Notes under the pieces: model-generated
Told to the model about the DNA's origin: nothing
The model's database searches: none
The model's input: the letters and a program-made list of their open reading frames with translations, nothing else
Part shown: piece by piece, positions 55,501-63,016 of the stretch
Layout: each line of letters starts with the position of its first letter
How positions within the stretch are numbered: position 1 is the stretch's first letter
Program-made: the position numbers and the translations under genes
From: Actomonas aquatica
GTDB lineage: Bacteria > Verrucomicrobiota > Verrucomicrobiia > Opitutales > Opitutaceae
Reading direction: 5' to 3'
DNA: 64,000 nt
Assembly (NCBI RefSeq): GCF_019679435.2
Contig: NZ_CP139781.1
Span: forward strand, 930,001-994,000

Positions 55501-55856
55501 CTCGCTTGATCTATTCGTTCCCCACCCGTCTGGCCGCGGTCACCATCCGCTTCGCCTTCAAGCCCGGTGCCTACGAAAACCGGGTCGAGCCACACGTCAC
55601 GGACGGCATCGAACTCGTCGTGGAACGGCTATCCTCTGGCGGAGAAATCGAGCAACTGCACCGCTCGGCGTGGAATCCGCATGTGGAACCGCAACATCGC
55701 CGACGATTGGAGGTCACCGTGCCTCTGCCTCGCGCCGACCCCGGCGACCAGCTCATCATTCGCTCCACCACCGGTCCCAACTCCGATCCGGAACTGGACT
55801 GGACCCTCTGGGGCCCCTTCTCCGGCGCACTCCGCGAAAATTCGACCACGCCATGA
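52581..55856 (+). CDS. GT39-like membrane glycosyltransferase with C-terminal beta modules (second paralogue)
   Basis: A 1091-residue paralogue whose ATG overlaps the previous stop (ATGA). It repeats the first-loop pattern 'NLDEGVTFTLAQQILDGDVM' plus 'YRDAADHRGPLVPYLKAA', and 'FVWGFFPEIYGWMHRLPASR' after the helix bundle. The soluble tail (about 470-1091) holds a degenerate module near 690-800 and two clear ones starting at His822 ('HAPARVHYLL', 'HDRGLQTVEL', 'SGDWTM') and His971 ('HAPSRLIYSFP', 'VTDGIELVVE', 'LDWTLWG'). Membrane part and tail both match the neighbours on each side. Function is inferred as for the first copy; specificity may differ, which would explain triplication. Confidence 0.74.
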   Translation: MSVSATTPAGSPGSPRPRVQWILLLGLVCFAFGLRVSFTDRIFYNLDEGVTFTLAQQILDGDVMYRDAADHRGPLVPYLKAAALLLLGDWNIIGTRLAFNALLGLFAYGLFSLARRLGEPRTGVAAALVFSILSFTLQGPPETMALHTEWFMEAFSLLGFLVFASTHAAARKRHGVLVGICFGLAALNKQPALLDYGVVLVISLLQCFVAAGTRRQRVAYLTATAIGVVLPFIAAWAYFAANGAGDAFRWYAWTYNTSIYVPEVPFAERLQGFRLPFKLLSEHAPLLGLATAVGIIGLLVYVFSPRNLPRAGGQSLPVLPWLILGWGAAGWISCLLSGRDFPHYALHMLPAICLASGWIFARAWTLLVSPPRRSWPLRLLAGVMLCYCLVNSVQHATIVHRYVTVPASPGIIVFPPLAKAYTAPSDRVFVWGFFPEIYGWMHRLPASRFSNTNFLTGMIPWTNVAPDVDTSYAIVPGAWDQLRDDLQPDPPRLIVATSARYYTKYPLVQQSWFRDWLPDHYAEVTSVDLQVFSARAFLRLQPIAASDIETARDAQLMPAPAIRFEDGPGEDAIIRVSAELSSRLEQDVLLLVEGHPIRHLRLPATDEPDRSIAFLIPLTELHGLGSDRITLRTTAVDAPELPINIATEAEVALLLNLNRAAFGGPPVLRWGNSVLSPLASTGDWSTAMATSSPTTPEWQLNGPGSLTFPLPAAAQRLSFRWDGAGAPLLRFTAANGDDIPALPLQDETGGQFSTILPSPRPARVTLAWSPTPDAPHARVSALLVDAVGPVLHLGDQAIHAIHSEIGVGGLPSPIDAQRWFMHAPARVHYLLRPGFTGVVMRYGFTDDTWQRPPEHPTTGAEFRIEHVSAAGQREVLFSRYMNPMYLEHDRGLQTVELPLTRRSDGELQFVIDEGQFNEKSGDWTMLADGRLLGPGPDITLPDDTNLTPLHGSFGQAEIIDTRTPEGWWDAHAPSRLIYSFPTRLAAVTIRFAFKPGAYENRVEPHVTDGIELVVERLSSGGEIEQLHRSAWNPHVEPQHRRRLEVTVPLPRADPGDQLIIRSTTGPNSDPELDWTLWGPFSGALRENSTTP

Positions 55857-55943
55857 TCCACCCACTCGGCTGTTCCGTCATCCGCCTTCCCCGAGGTTGC
55901 CATCCGTCGGCCTCAGTCCTGCTTTTGTCCCCCCACTCTCTCC

Positions 55944-58349
55944 ATGCCTAACTTCACTTCCCTGCGCAAAAACTGGCTTTTACTCCTGGTCGCCGCGCTG
56001 CTGACCGCATGGATCTTCTGGCTCCGTGCCCCCACGTGGTCGACGGCCATCTGGAACGTCGACGAAGCCATCCACACCTCAGTCGCCGACGTCATCCTGG
56101 ACGGTGGCGTTATCTATCGTGACGCGATCGATCAACGCACCCCGCTCACCTATTACGTGTTTGCGGCGGTTTACTCGATCACCGGCAACAGCCTGCCCGC
56201 CATGCGTGTGGTGCTCACCGCCATGATCGTCGCCACCATGCTCCTGCTCGGGGCAGTCGTGCGCCGCCACCACGGCAATATCACCGCCTTGCTCGCCGCC
56301 CTCACCTACGGCGCCCTGACCAGCAAACTCCTCCAGCCCGCCGACGCCTACGCGGTGCACACCGAGTGGTTTGTCGCGCTCTTCTCCACCGCCGCCGCCG
56401 CCTGCTTTCTTTGGCCCACCGATCGCGCCCCCTCGTCCCTCCGCGCGGCGGCCAGCGGCGTGCTCCTCAGCCTCGCCGTGCTGAGCAAACAATCCGCCCT
56501 CCTCGAGATCGGACCACCGTTCGTCGCCCTCGCCGGCCTGTTGCTGGCGAAACGGCTGGGTTGGTTCGGAGCGCTCGCGTGTGGTGGGGCCCTGCTGGCC
56601 GGCTTGGCGGTGCCCCTACTCATCACCGCCGGACTATTGGCATCGGCCGGAGCCCTCGATGACTTCTGGCTCTATGGCTGGGCCTACAACGTGAAATATT
56701 ACGGCGCCGAGATTTCGTTCCCCGACAAAATCCTCTCCGCCACCATCTGGTTCCGGCTCCTTTGGGAACAGTATCCTCACGTCTTGATTCTCGGTTCCGC
56801 CGCTGCCGCCGCCCTCGTTGTGCGTGCGCTTCAGGCCCGGGCTTCGGACAGCCTGCGCCAAGCCCGCCCGGTGGAATTTTACCTGCTCGCCTGGTCGGGT
56901 CTCGCCCTCGGTTCGGCCATGGCTGGCGGCCGCGGTTTTGATCACTACTTCTTCGTTTGCCTGGCCCCCTTTTCCTGGGCCGCCGCTTGGGCGTTGCGTG
57001 GCTTGACCACCACCCTCGGTCGACTGCTCCATCTCAGCCCCCGGGGCCAACGCGTCGCGGCCACCGTTCTGGCGGTCGCCTTTGTCGCTCCTACCGTTTG
57101 GCACGCCCGCTTGTCCCGCACGGTCGACAGCTACCCCCTTGATACCACCCACCGGCTGGTCGAAACCGTGCATGCCTACACCTCCGACGATGAGCCCATC
57201 TTCATCTGGGGCTACAACACCGACCTCTACACCCTGGCAGATCGCCTGCCGGCCTCCCGCTTCCTCTACTGCTCCTTCCAGACCGGCCTCATCCCCTGGA
57301 CCAATACGGCCCCCGACATCGACACGTCCTACGCCATCCTGCCCAACGCGATGGACGATCTCCTCGCCGACCTGGAGGCCTCCAAACCGCCCATCATTGT
57401 CGATGGCTCCCTGCAGGAATACCGCGGTTTCGCCAAATACCCCCTGCGCAAGTTCCCTCGGCTGCGCGACTGGATCGACGCCCACTATGTCGAACTCGAG
57501 CCGGACCGCATCCGCTCCTACGGCTTCGCCATGTATCGTCGCCGCCTCGATACCCCGCCTGAACTCGATCTCAACGCTCCCGCCGCAGGCAACCAGATCA
57601 GCCTCGAGGTCGGTAATCCCGTCTCCCTCGGTCGGCTCCACATCGGTGTGTTCGGCGAGAGCCAAGACGGTCTGCCGCTCACGGGCTTGGCGCTGACACT
57701 GGAGGACGAAGTTCTCGCCGCCGTCGAGATCGCTCACGCCCCCTACTCCCAAATCACCATTCCCTTTACCGCCACGGACGAGATGACGACCTTGCCTTTC
57801 CGCGCGTGGGCGCGATTCGGCGACGGCCCTTGGCAACCGGGCCCAAGCCGCGACGTGAAGGTGATGCCGCTCACCGCCAGTCCCGAGGTCGCCACGACCT
57901 TTGCCCTGCCCATCATCGACAGCCGCGTCCCGGCGGACGGCGTGCGCTCACTCATCGATCCGCGCCTCGATGTCTACGACAACAAACGCATCTTCGCCGT
58001 CCACGCCCCCTCGGTCCTGCGCTACACCCTGCCCGATGCGGCCAATCGCATCTGGGGTTTCTACGGCATCCCCGCCGGAGCCTATGCCGCCGACAACACC
58101 CACCCGACCGATGGCGCGGAATTTATCATCCGTCTGCTCTTTGCCGACGGCGGCGAACGGGAGTTGATGCGCCACTTCATCGATCCAGCCTCCCGTCCGG
58201 AGGACCGCGGACACCTGCGCTTCGAGTATGAGCTCCCGTCCGCCCCCGGTCCACGGGTGATCGAGTTTGACATCAACCCCGGTCCGACCGGCTCCGCTTC
58301 GAGCGATTGGACCGAATGGGCCAACATCGTCCTCGAAACTTCCCCGTAG
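55944..58349 (+). CDS. GT39-like membrane glycosyltransferase with one C-terminal beta module (third paralogue)
   Basis: An 801-residue third paralogue, shorter because the tail has a single clear module. First loop: 'WNVDEAIHTSVADVILDGGV' and 'YRDAIDQRTPLTYYVFAA'. About 11 helices follow, then 'FIWGYNTDLYTLADRLPASR' and 'TNTAPDIDTSYAILPNAMDD', both shared with the two upstream copies. The tail module starts at His687 ('VHAPSVLRYTLPD', 'PTDGAEFIIRLL', 'DPASRPEDRG', 'SSDWTEWANIVLE'). An 87-bp spacer precedes it, longer than usual here, so it may have its own promoter. Likely an extracytoplasmic sugar transferase. Confidence 0.74.
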   Translation: MPNFTSLRKNWLLLLVAALLTAWIFWLRAPTWSTAIWNVDEAIHTSVADVILDGGVIYRDAIDQRTPLTYYVFAAVYSITGNSLPAMRVVLTAMIVATMLLLGAVVRRHHGNITALLAALTYGALTSKLLQPADAYAVHTEWFVALFSTAAAACFLWPTDRAPSSLRAAASGVLLSLAVLSKQSALLEIGPPFVALAGLLLAKRLGWFGALACGGALLAGLAVPLLITAGLLASAGALDDFWLYGWAYNVKYYGAEISFPDKILSATIWFRLLWEQYPHVLILGSAAAAALVVRALQARASDSLRQARPVEFYLLAWSGLALGSAMAGGRGFDHYFFVCLAPFSWAAAWALRGLTTTLGRLLHLSPRGQRVAATVLAVAFVAPTVWHARLSRTVDSYPLDTTHRLVETVHAYTSDDEPIFIWGYNTDLYTLADRLPASRFLYCSFQTGLIPWTNTAPDIDTSYAILPNAMDDLLADLEASKPPIIVDGSLQEYRGFAKYPLRKFPRLRDWIDAHYVELEPDRIRSYGFAMYRRRLDTPPELDLNAPAAGNQISLEVGNPVSLGRLHIGVFGESQDGLPLTGLALTLEDEVLAAVEIAHAPYSQITIPFTATDEMTTLPFRAWARFGDGPWQPGPSRDVKVMPLTASPEVATTFALPIIDSRVPADGVRSLIDPRLDVYDNKRIFAVHAPSVLRYTLPDAANRIWGFYGIPAGAYAADNTHPTDGAEFIIRLLFADGGERELMRHFIDPASRPEDRGHLRFEYELPSAPGPRVIEFDINPGPTGSASSDWTEWANIVLETSP

Positions 58350-58386
58350 ACGGCTGGCCCCGCATTCGTTCAAGTCATCGCCTTCC

Positions 58387-60783
58387 ATGTCCGCCGCGGT
58401 CTCGCCCACGCCCTCCTCTGCCTCGCCCGCCACCTCTGCGCCCCAGCCCTACCGCCCCGGTGAGGTGCTGCTCTGGCTGCTGCTCACGCTGCTCGCCCTC
58501 ACGCTGCCGCAGAAACCGCTGCTGGAGTTGGACTCCTCCTGGCGTCAGGCCCTCGCCTACTTCTTCCAACGCGACTACCAGTTCGGCACCGAAGTCGTCT
58601 TCACCTACGGCCCCCTCGGCTTCCTCCTCGGTAACACTTACGTCGGCCTCTACTTCTACGCCTACGTCGCCTTCCAGGTAGCGTTCTCCGCCATCGCCGC
58701 CGGCCTGATCGTGCACATGGCGCGCCCGCTCAGCGGGGTCGCGCGCTTCGCCTACTTCACCTTCTTCATTCTGTGGGGCGTCGGCTACGGCGATGCCCTG
58801 CACATGATCGTGATCGCCTTCTGCGGCTGGAACGCCGTCAAGGCACTCGCCGAGGGGCGTTCCCCGCGCCCCGTCCTCCTCGGACTCTTTCTCGCCTTCC
58901 TCGCGGTCATCAAATTCACCAACCTGCTCTTCGCCGGCTTTGTGGTGGCCGTGGCCGTCGGCTTCGGGCTCGTTCGCGGCGAACGTCGCGCCGCTCTATG
59001 GCTCCTCGGTTGCTTCGGCCTCGGCTTCCTCGCCCTCTGGGTCGCCTGCGGCCAGTCGCTGCTCAACCTGCCCGCCTACGTGCTACATTCCTTGGACGTG
59101 AGTTCCGGTTACCAAGCCGCCATGGGCCTGCCCACCCCGCGCGGCGAAACCGGCTACGCCAGCCAGCTCACGCTCGCTTTCCTGACCTTCGCCATGCTCG
59201 GCGCCTACCTGGTCTGGCACGCGCTCACCCAACCCGATCGCCTGCGCTCCGCCGCCCTCGTCCTCATCCTCGCCGCCTTCCTCTTCCTCAACTGGAAACA
59301 CGGCTTCGTGCGCGCCGACGGTCACATGCTGGGCTTTTTCTACTGCGCCCTCGTGCCCGCCGTCGCCTTCCCCGCGCTCTTCGGCGAAACGCTCGCACGC
59401 CGCCGTTGGGTGCCTCGCGTCGCCCTCGGTTTGGCCGCCTTCTTCTGCCTCTCCGGCATGCGCGGCACCTTCACCTCCAACATCGATTACGCCCCCAACA
59501 TCACCAACGAGAAGCTGCAGTATAACCTGCAATACCTGCTCGATTGGGATCGCTTCCGCGGGGACCTCGGTGGCCAGCTCGACCACTGGCGCCGCGAAGG
59601 TGAACTCGAAAAAACCAAACAACTCGTCGGCGACGCCTCGCTCGACGTGCTCGGCTACGAACAAGCCATCGCGCTCTTCAACAACTTCAACTACACGCCG
59701 CGCCCCATCTTCCAGAGTTACTCGGTTTACACCCCCAAACTCACCGAGCTGAACGCCGAGTTCATCACCTCCGAGCGCGCTCCCGAATTTCTCCTCCTCA
59801 AGCTGCAGACCATCGACGAGCGCCCGCTACTCATGGACGACTCGCAGCTCATGGCCTTCTTCCCGCACCTCTACACCTTCAAGCTGCTGGAAAAAGACTT
59901 CTACCTCTTCCAACGCCGCGCCGAACACGCCCCGATCGAGAGCCTGCGCCCCCGCCGCCTGCGCACCCTCGACCTCGAAATCGGTCAGCCGCTCTCCCTC
60001 TCCGAATACGGCGACCGCCACCTCTGGATCGAAATCGACCTGCCCTTCAGCCTCACCGGCAAGGCCCGTAGTTTCCTCTACAAACCTCCCTTCGTGCACC
60101 TCGAGGTGACCGACGTCGCTGGCGAAATCTTCAACTACCGCCTGCCCCTCACCTCCGCTCGTGCCGGGTTCCAGATCAACCCGCTGGTGCTCGACTTCGA
60201 GTCCTACCTCGAAGCCCACGGCGGCAAGAACCCACACCTCGTGAAATCCGTGCGCCTCGTCGTCGACAAGGCCGACCGTCATTACTTCGCGGATACCGCC
60301 CTGGTCTCCCTGAGCTCGTTGCAGCCCACCGCCCTCAAACAGGAATACGAGAAGCAACTTGAACGGGAGAAGTTCTCCATGTTCTCGGAGCTCCCGCTCG
60401 ATTTCTCCTCCGCCACCGCGCCGTCCAAGCTCAAGATCGATGGCCGCGAGGCGCTCGTGATGCATGCGCCCAGCCTGATGACCTTCCCCTTCCGTGCTGG
60501 CACCCAGCACATCCGCGGCGCCCACGGGTATCCGCCCGGCGCCTACACCAACGGCGGTGAAACCGACGGTGCCCTCTTCCGCATCCTCTGGACCGACGGC
60601 ACCGAAGAGCGCGAACTCTACGCCCGCGAGCTGCAGCCCTTCACCAACGAGGCCGATCGCGGGTTGGTGGACTTCGACGTCTCCACCGCCGATCTCCCCG
60701 CCGGCACGCTGCGTTTCGAAATCAGCATTCGGGACCACCCCGCCTGGGACTGGACCACCTGGGCCGACATCGTGATCGAATAA
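58387..60783 (+). CDS. Multi-spanning membrane protein with C-terminal 'HAPS...DW' module
   Basis: A 798-residue membrane protein of a different core family. ATG 58387 is chosen because the in-frame extension overlaps the previous gene. About 12 helices occupy residues 20-390; the first loop has 'LELDSSWRQALAYFFQRDYQ' and 'EVVFTYGPLGFLLGNTY', reminiscent of uncharacterised GT-C-like proteins with an acidic residue after helix 1. The soluble part has 'PFSLTGKARSFLYKPPFVHL' and ends with the locus module at His693 ('MHAPSLMTFPFRAG', 'ETDGALFRILW', 'NEADRGLVDF', 'WDWTTWADIVIE'). The shared tail, despite an unrelated membrane core, indicates the module is a mobile accessory domain. Catalytic role unproven. 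Confidence 0.68.
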   Translation: MSAAVSPTPSSASPATSAPQPYRPGEVLLWLLLTLLALTLPQKPLLELDSSWRQALAYFFQRDYQFGTEVVFTYGPLGFLLGNTYVGLYFYAYVAFQVAFSAIAAGLIVHMARPLSGVARFAYFTFFILWGVGYGDALHMIVIAFCGWNAVKALAEGRSPRPVLLGLFLAFLAVIKFTNLLFAGFVVAVAVGFGLVRGERRAALWLLGCFGLGFLALWVACGQSLLNLPAYVLHSLDVSSGYQAAMGLPTPRGETGYASQLTLAFLTFAMLGAYLVWHALTQPDRLRSAALVLILAAFLFLNWKHGFVRADGHMLGFFYCALVPAVAFPALFGETLARRRWVPRVALGLAAFFCLSGMRGTFTSNIDYAPNITNEKLQYNLQYLLDWDRFRGDLGGQLDHWRREGELEKTKQLVGDASLDVLGYEQAIALFNNFNYTPRPIFQSYSVYTPKLTELNAEFITSERAPEFLLLKLQTIDERPLLMDDSQLMAFFPHLYTFKLLEKDFYLFQRRAEHAPIESLRPRRLRTLDLEIGQPLSLSEYGDRHLWIEIDLPFSLTGKARSFLYKPPFVHLEVTDVAGEIFNYRLPLTSARAGFQINPLVLDFESYLEAHGGKNPHLVKSVRLVVDKADRHYFADTALVSLSSLQPTALKQEYEKQLEREKFSMFSELPLDFSSATAPSKLKIDGREALVMHAPSLMTFPFRAGTQHIRGAHGYPPGAYTNGGETDGALFRILWTDGTEERELYARELQPFTNEADRGLVDFDVSTADLPAGTLRFEISIRDHPAWDWTTWADIVIE

Positions 60784-60787
60784 GCCC

Positions 60788-63016
60788 GTGCCTGATCAAC
60801 CGCCAGCAACCCGCGCACTGTGGCTCGCCGCCCTCGGCGGAGCCCTGCTCGCGCTCGCGGCTCACCTCGACCTGATCGCCATCTTCGGCACCGTCCTGCC
60901 CTACCGCGATCAGTGGCAACTCACGGGCGTCGAACTCCTCGGCCCGTGGGTCGACGGCAACCTCACCGGCGCCTCCTTCCTCCAACCGCTCAACGACCAT
61001 TGGCCCGTCCTCACCCGCGTGCTGTCCTTCGCGCTCCTGCGCCTGAACGGCCAGTGGAACAACCTCGTCGAGACCACCTTCAACGCCTTCATCCTCGCCG
61101 GCGCCATCGCGGTGTTTTTGCGCGGTGTGTTGCCCGCCTTCGGTCCGCGCCTGCGCGTCGTCTTTGCCCTTTTCACCGGTGCCGTGATGGCCTTGCCCAT
61201 CGGTTGGGAAAACACCCTCTGGGGTATCCAGTCGCTGCCCTACACCCAGATCCTGCTTTCGGTCTGCTACCTCTACCTGCTCACCAGCCGCACTTCCCGC
61301 GACGCCGTCTGGTGGCTCGCCCAACTCGCCGGCGTGCTGGTGCTCTTCACCCAACACTCGGCCATCCTCGCCCACTTCGCCCTGCTGCCGATCTGCGTCT
61401 GGCGCTTCGTGCGCAACGATGGCGACCGCTCGCTGCACGCGCTCAACGCCGCCCTTGCCGCGATCACCATCCTCGCCTTCTTCACCCTCTTTCCGTCGAT
61501 CGAAACCACCGCGCACCTCGCCGCCGATTCGATTCCCTTGGCGCTTGAGGTCGGCCTGCGTCAACTCGCCTTCCCCACCGCCCATCCCGCCTGGGCTTTC
61601 CTGCTCTGGGCGCCGTGGTTGCTGCTCCCCATCGATCGTTTTGCCCGTCGCCGCCTCGATACGCCCACCGCCTTTGTATTGGTTTTGGGTCTGTGGGTCG
61701 GCGGTCAGGCCGCCGCCATCGGTTACGGTCGCGCCGCCGAGACCTATACCTTCGCCTCGCGTTACTGCGATTTCCTGCTGCTCGGTTTCGCCACCAATGG
61801 TGCCGCCGTTCTCCTGCTCTGGCAGGCCTGGCCCCGCCGCCTCGTGCGCGTCGCCACCGTGGTCCTCGCCACCCTCTGGCTGCTCGTGCCGCTGGAGGGC
61901 TTCTGGTGGGAATCCACCCAAAGCCACGCCGGCTTTAACCTCTCCAACCGCTTCCGCGAAAACCCCGCCAACCTGCAGCGCGTTCACGACTACATCGCCA
62001 CCCGCGATCCCGCCGTGCTTTCGCTCGAACGCGGCGGCGCCCTGCTCTTCACCTACCCGCCTTCCGTGCAGGCGCTGTTGGACAAGGCCGGCGTCCGTGC
62101 CTACCTGCCGCCCGAAACCGGCGCGCCCGAAGCCCGCGACGATCACGGCCGGCTGGGCGGCATCACCCACCTCATCCTCGACGGCCGATTGCTCATCGCC
62201 TTGCTCGGTTTCGCCGGACTCGGTGCGAGCCTCTTGGTGCGTCGTCCCTCCACGTCCACGGCCGATGCCGACGTCGGTCCCTCCACCTGGACCGCACCAC
62301 GCCTCTGGTGGTCCTCGACTTCGGTCGTGCTCACCTTCGCCGCCCTTTGGTCCACGTGGGAACTGCCGCTGGAATTCGACGCCACCGAACGCATTCGCCA
62401 ACTCATGGCCCCCGCCGACCCGGGACTGTCGTTCGCCGACCTGAGTTTCCACTACGAGGGCCATGGTGAGGTCGACACCTCGCAAACGCCGGGCGCGGTC
62501 TTGTCTGAACCGGAAACCTGGCGGCCCTTCACCCACGGCACGGCCTTCGGCGGCAAAACCAACGGCTTCCAAGGCACCCTCGCCAGCGCGCCCATTCCGA
62601 TCACCGCCGACACCTTGTCGGTCCTTTTCACGGGTTTCCCCTGCGCGCACGGCAACGGCATGCGCTGGAAACTCCTGCCGCCCGATGGCGGGGAACCGCA
62701 ATGGTCCGGCTACGACGGCCCGAACCCCGAGAGCGGTTGGTATACCTGGACCATCGACACCTCCGCCCACCGCGGCTGGAACGCCGTGCTCTATCTCTTC
62801 GACGGCCGGCCCGATCGCGAGGGTTGGCTCGGCGTCACCCGCCCCGTCTTCACCGACGATCCCACCTGGGCCGCCGGCTGGCAGGCACGTCTCCGCGCCG
62901 AACGCGCCGCGCCCGCCCATCGCACCCTCGCCGGGGCCACGCTCGTCTCGGGCAGCCTGTGGTTGCTCGGTGGCGTCGTCCTGCTCTTCAGTCGCCGTTT
63001 GCGTTCCCCGTCATGA
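60788..63016 (+). CDS. Large membrane protein of unknown function, possible GT-C enzyme
   Basis: A 742-residue protein with a GTG start at 60788, 4 bp after the previous stop. About 12 helices run through residues 10-400, with 'YRDQWQLTGVELLGPWVDGN' in the first loop and 'NDHWPVLTRVLSFALLRLNG' next to it, so an acidic residue again follows helix 1. Two more helices near 475 and 525 flank a luminal region, then a beta-rich domain (about 570-700, 'TNGFQGTLASAPIPI', 'GWYTWTIDTSAHRGW') and a last helix near 725. The beta domain is not the 'HAPS...DW' type. I do not recognise the family; position suggests glycan work. Its stop overlaps the next ATG. Confidence 0.62.
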   Translation: MPDQPPATRALWLAALGGALLALAAHLDLIAIFGTVLPYRDQWQLTGVELLGPWVDGNLTGASFLQPLNDHWPVLTRVLSFALLRLNGQWNNLVETTFNAFILAGAIAVFLRGVLPAFGPRLRVVFALFTGAVMALPIGWENTLWGIQSLPYTQILLSVCYLYLLTSRTSRDAVWWLAQLAGVLVLFTQHSAILAHFALLPICVWRFVRNDGDRSLHALNAALAAITILAFFTLFPSIETTAHLAADSIPLALEVGLRQLAFPTAHPAWAFLLWAPWLLLPIDRFARRRLDTPTAFVLVLGLWVGGQAAAIGYGRAAETYTFASRYCDFLLLGFATNGAAVLLLWQAWPRRLVRVATVVLATLWLLVPLEGFWWESTQSHAGFNLSNRFRENPANLQRVHDYIATRDPAVLSLERGGALLFTYPPSVQALLDKAGVRAYLPPETGAPEARDDHGRLGGITHLILDGRLLIALLGFAGLGASLLVRRPSTSTADADVGPSTWTAPRLWWSSTSVVLTFAALWSTWELPLEFDATERIRQLMAPADPGLSFADLSFHYEGHGEVDTSQTPGAVLSEPETWRPFTHGTAFGGKTNGFQGTLASAPIPITADTLSVLFTGFPCAHGNGMRWKLLPPDGGEPQWSGYDGPNPESGWYTWTIDTSAHRGWNAVLYLFDGRPDREGWLGVTRPVFTDDPTWAAGWQARLRAERAAPAHRTLAGATLVSGSLWLLGGVVLLFSRRLRSPS

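Noticed and set aside
60722-62920. 732-residue minus-strand ORF opposite the 60788 membrane protein
   Set aside because: Gly/Glu-rich antisense without a start context or family signature.
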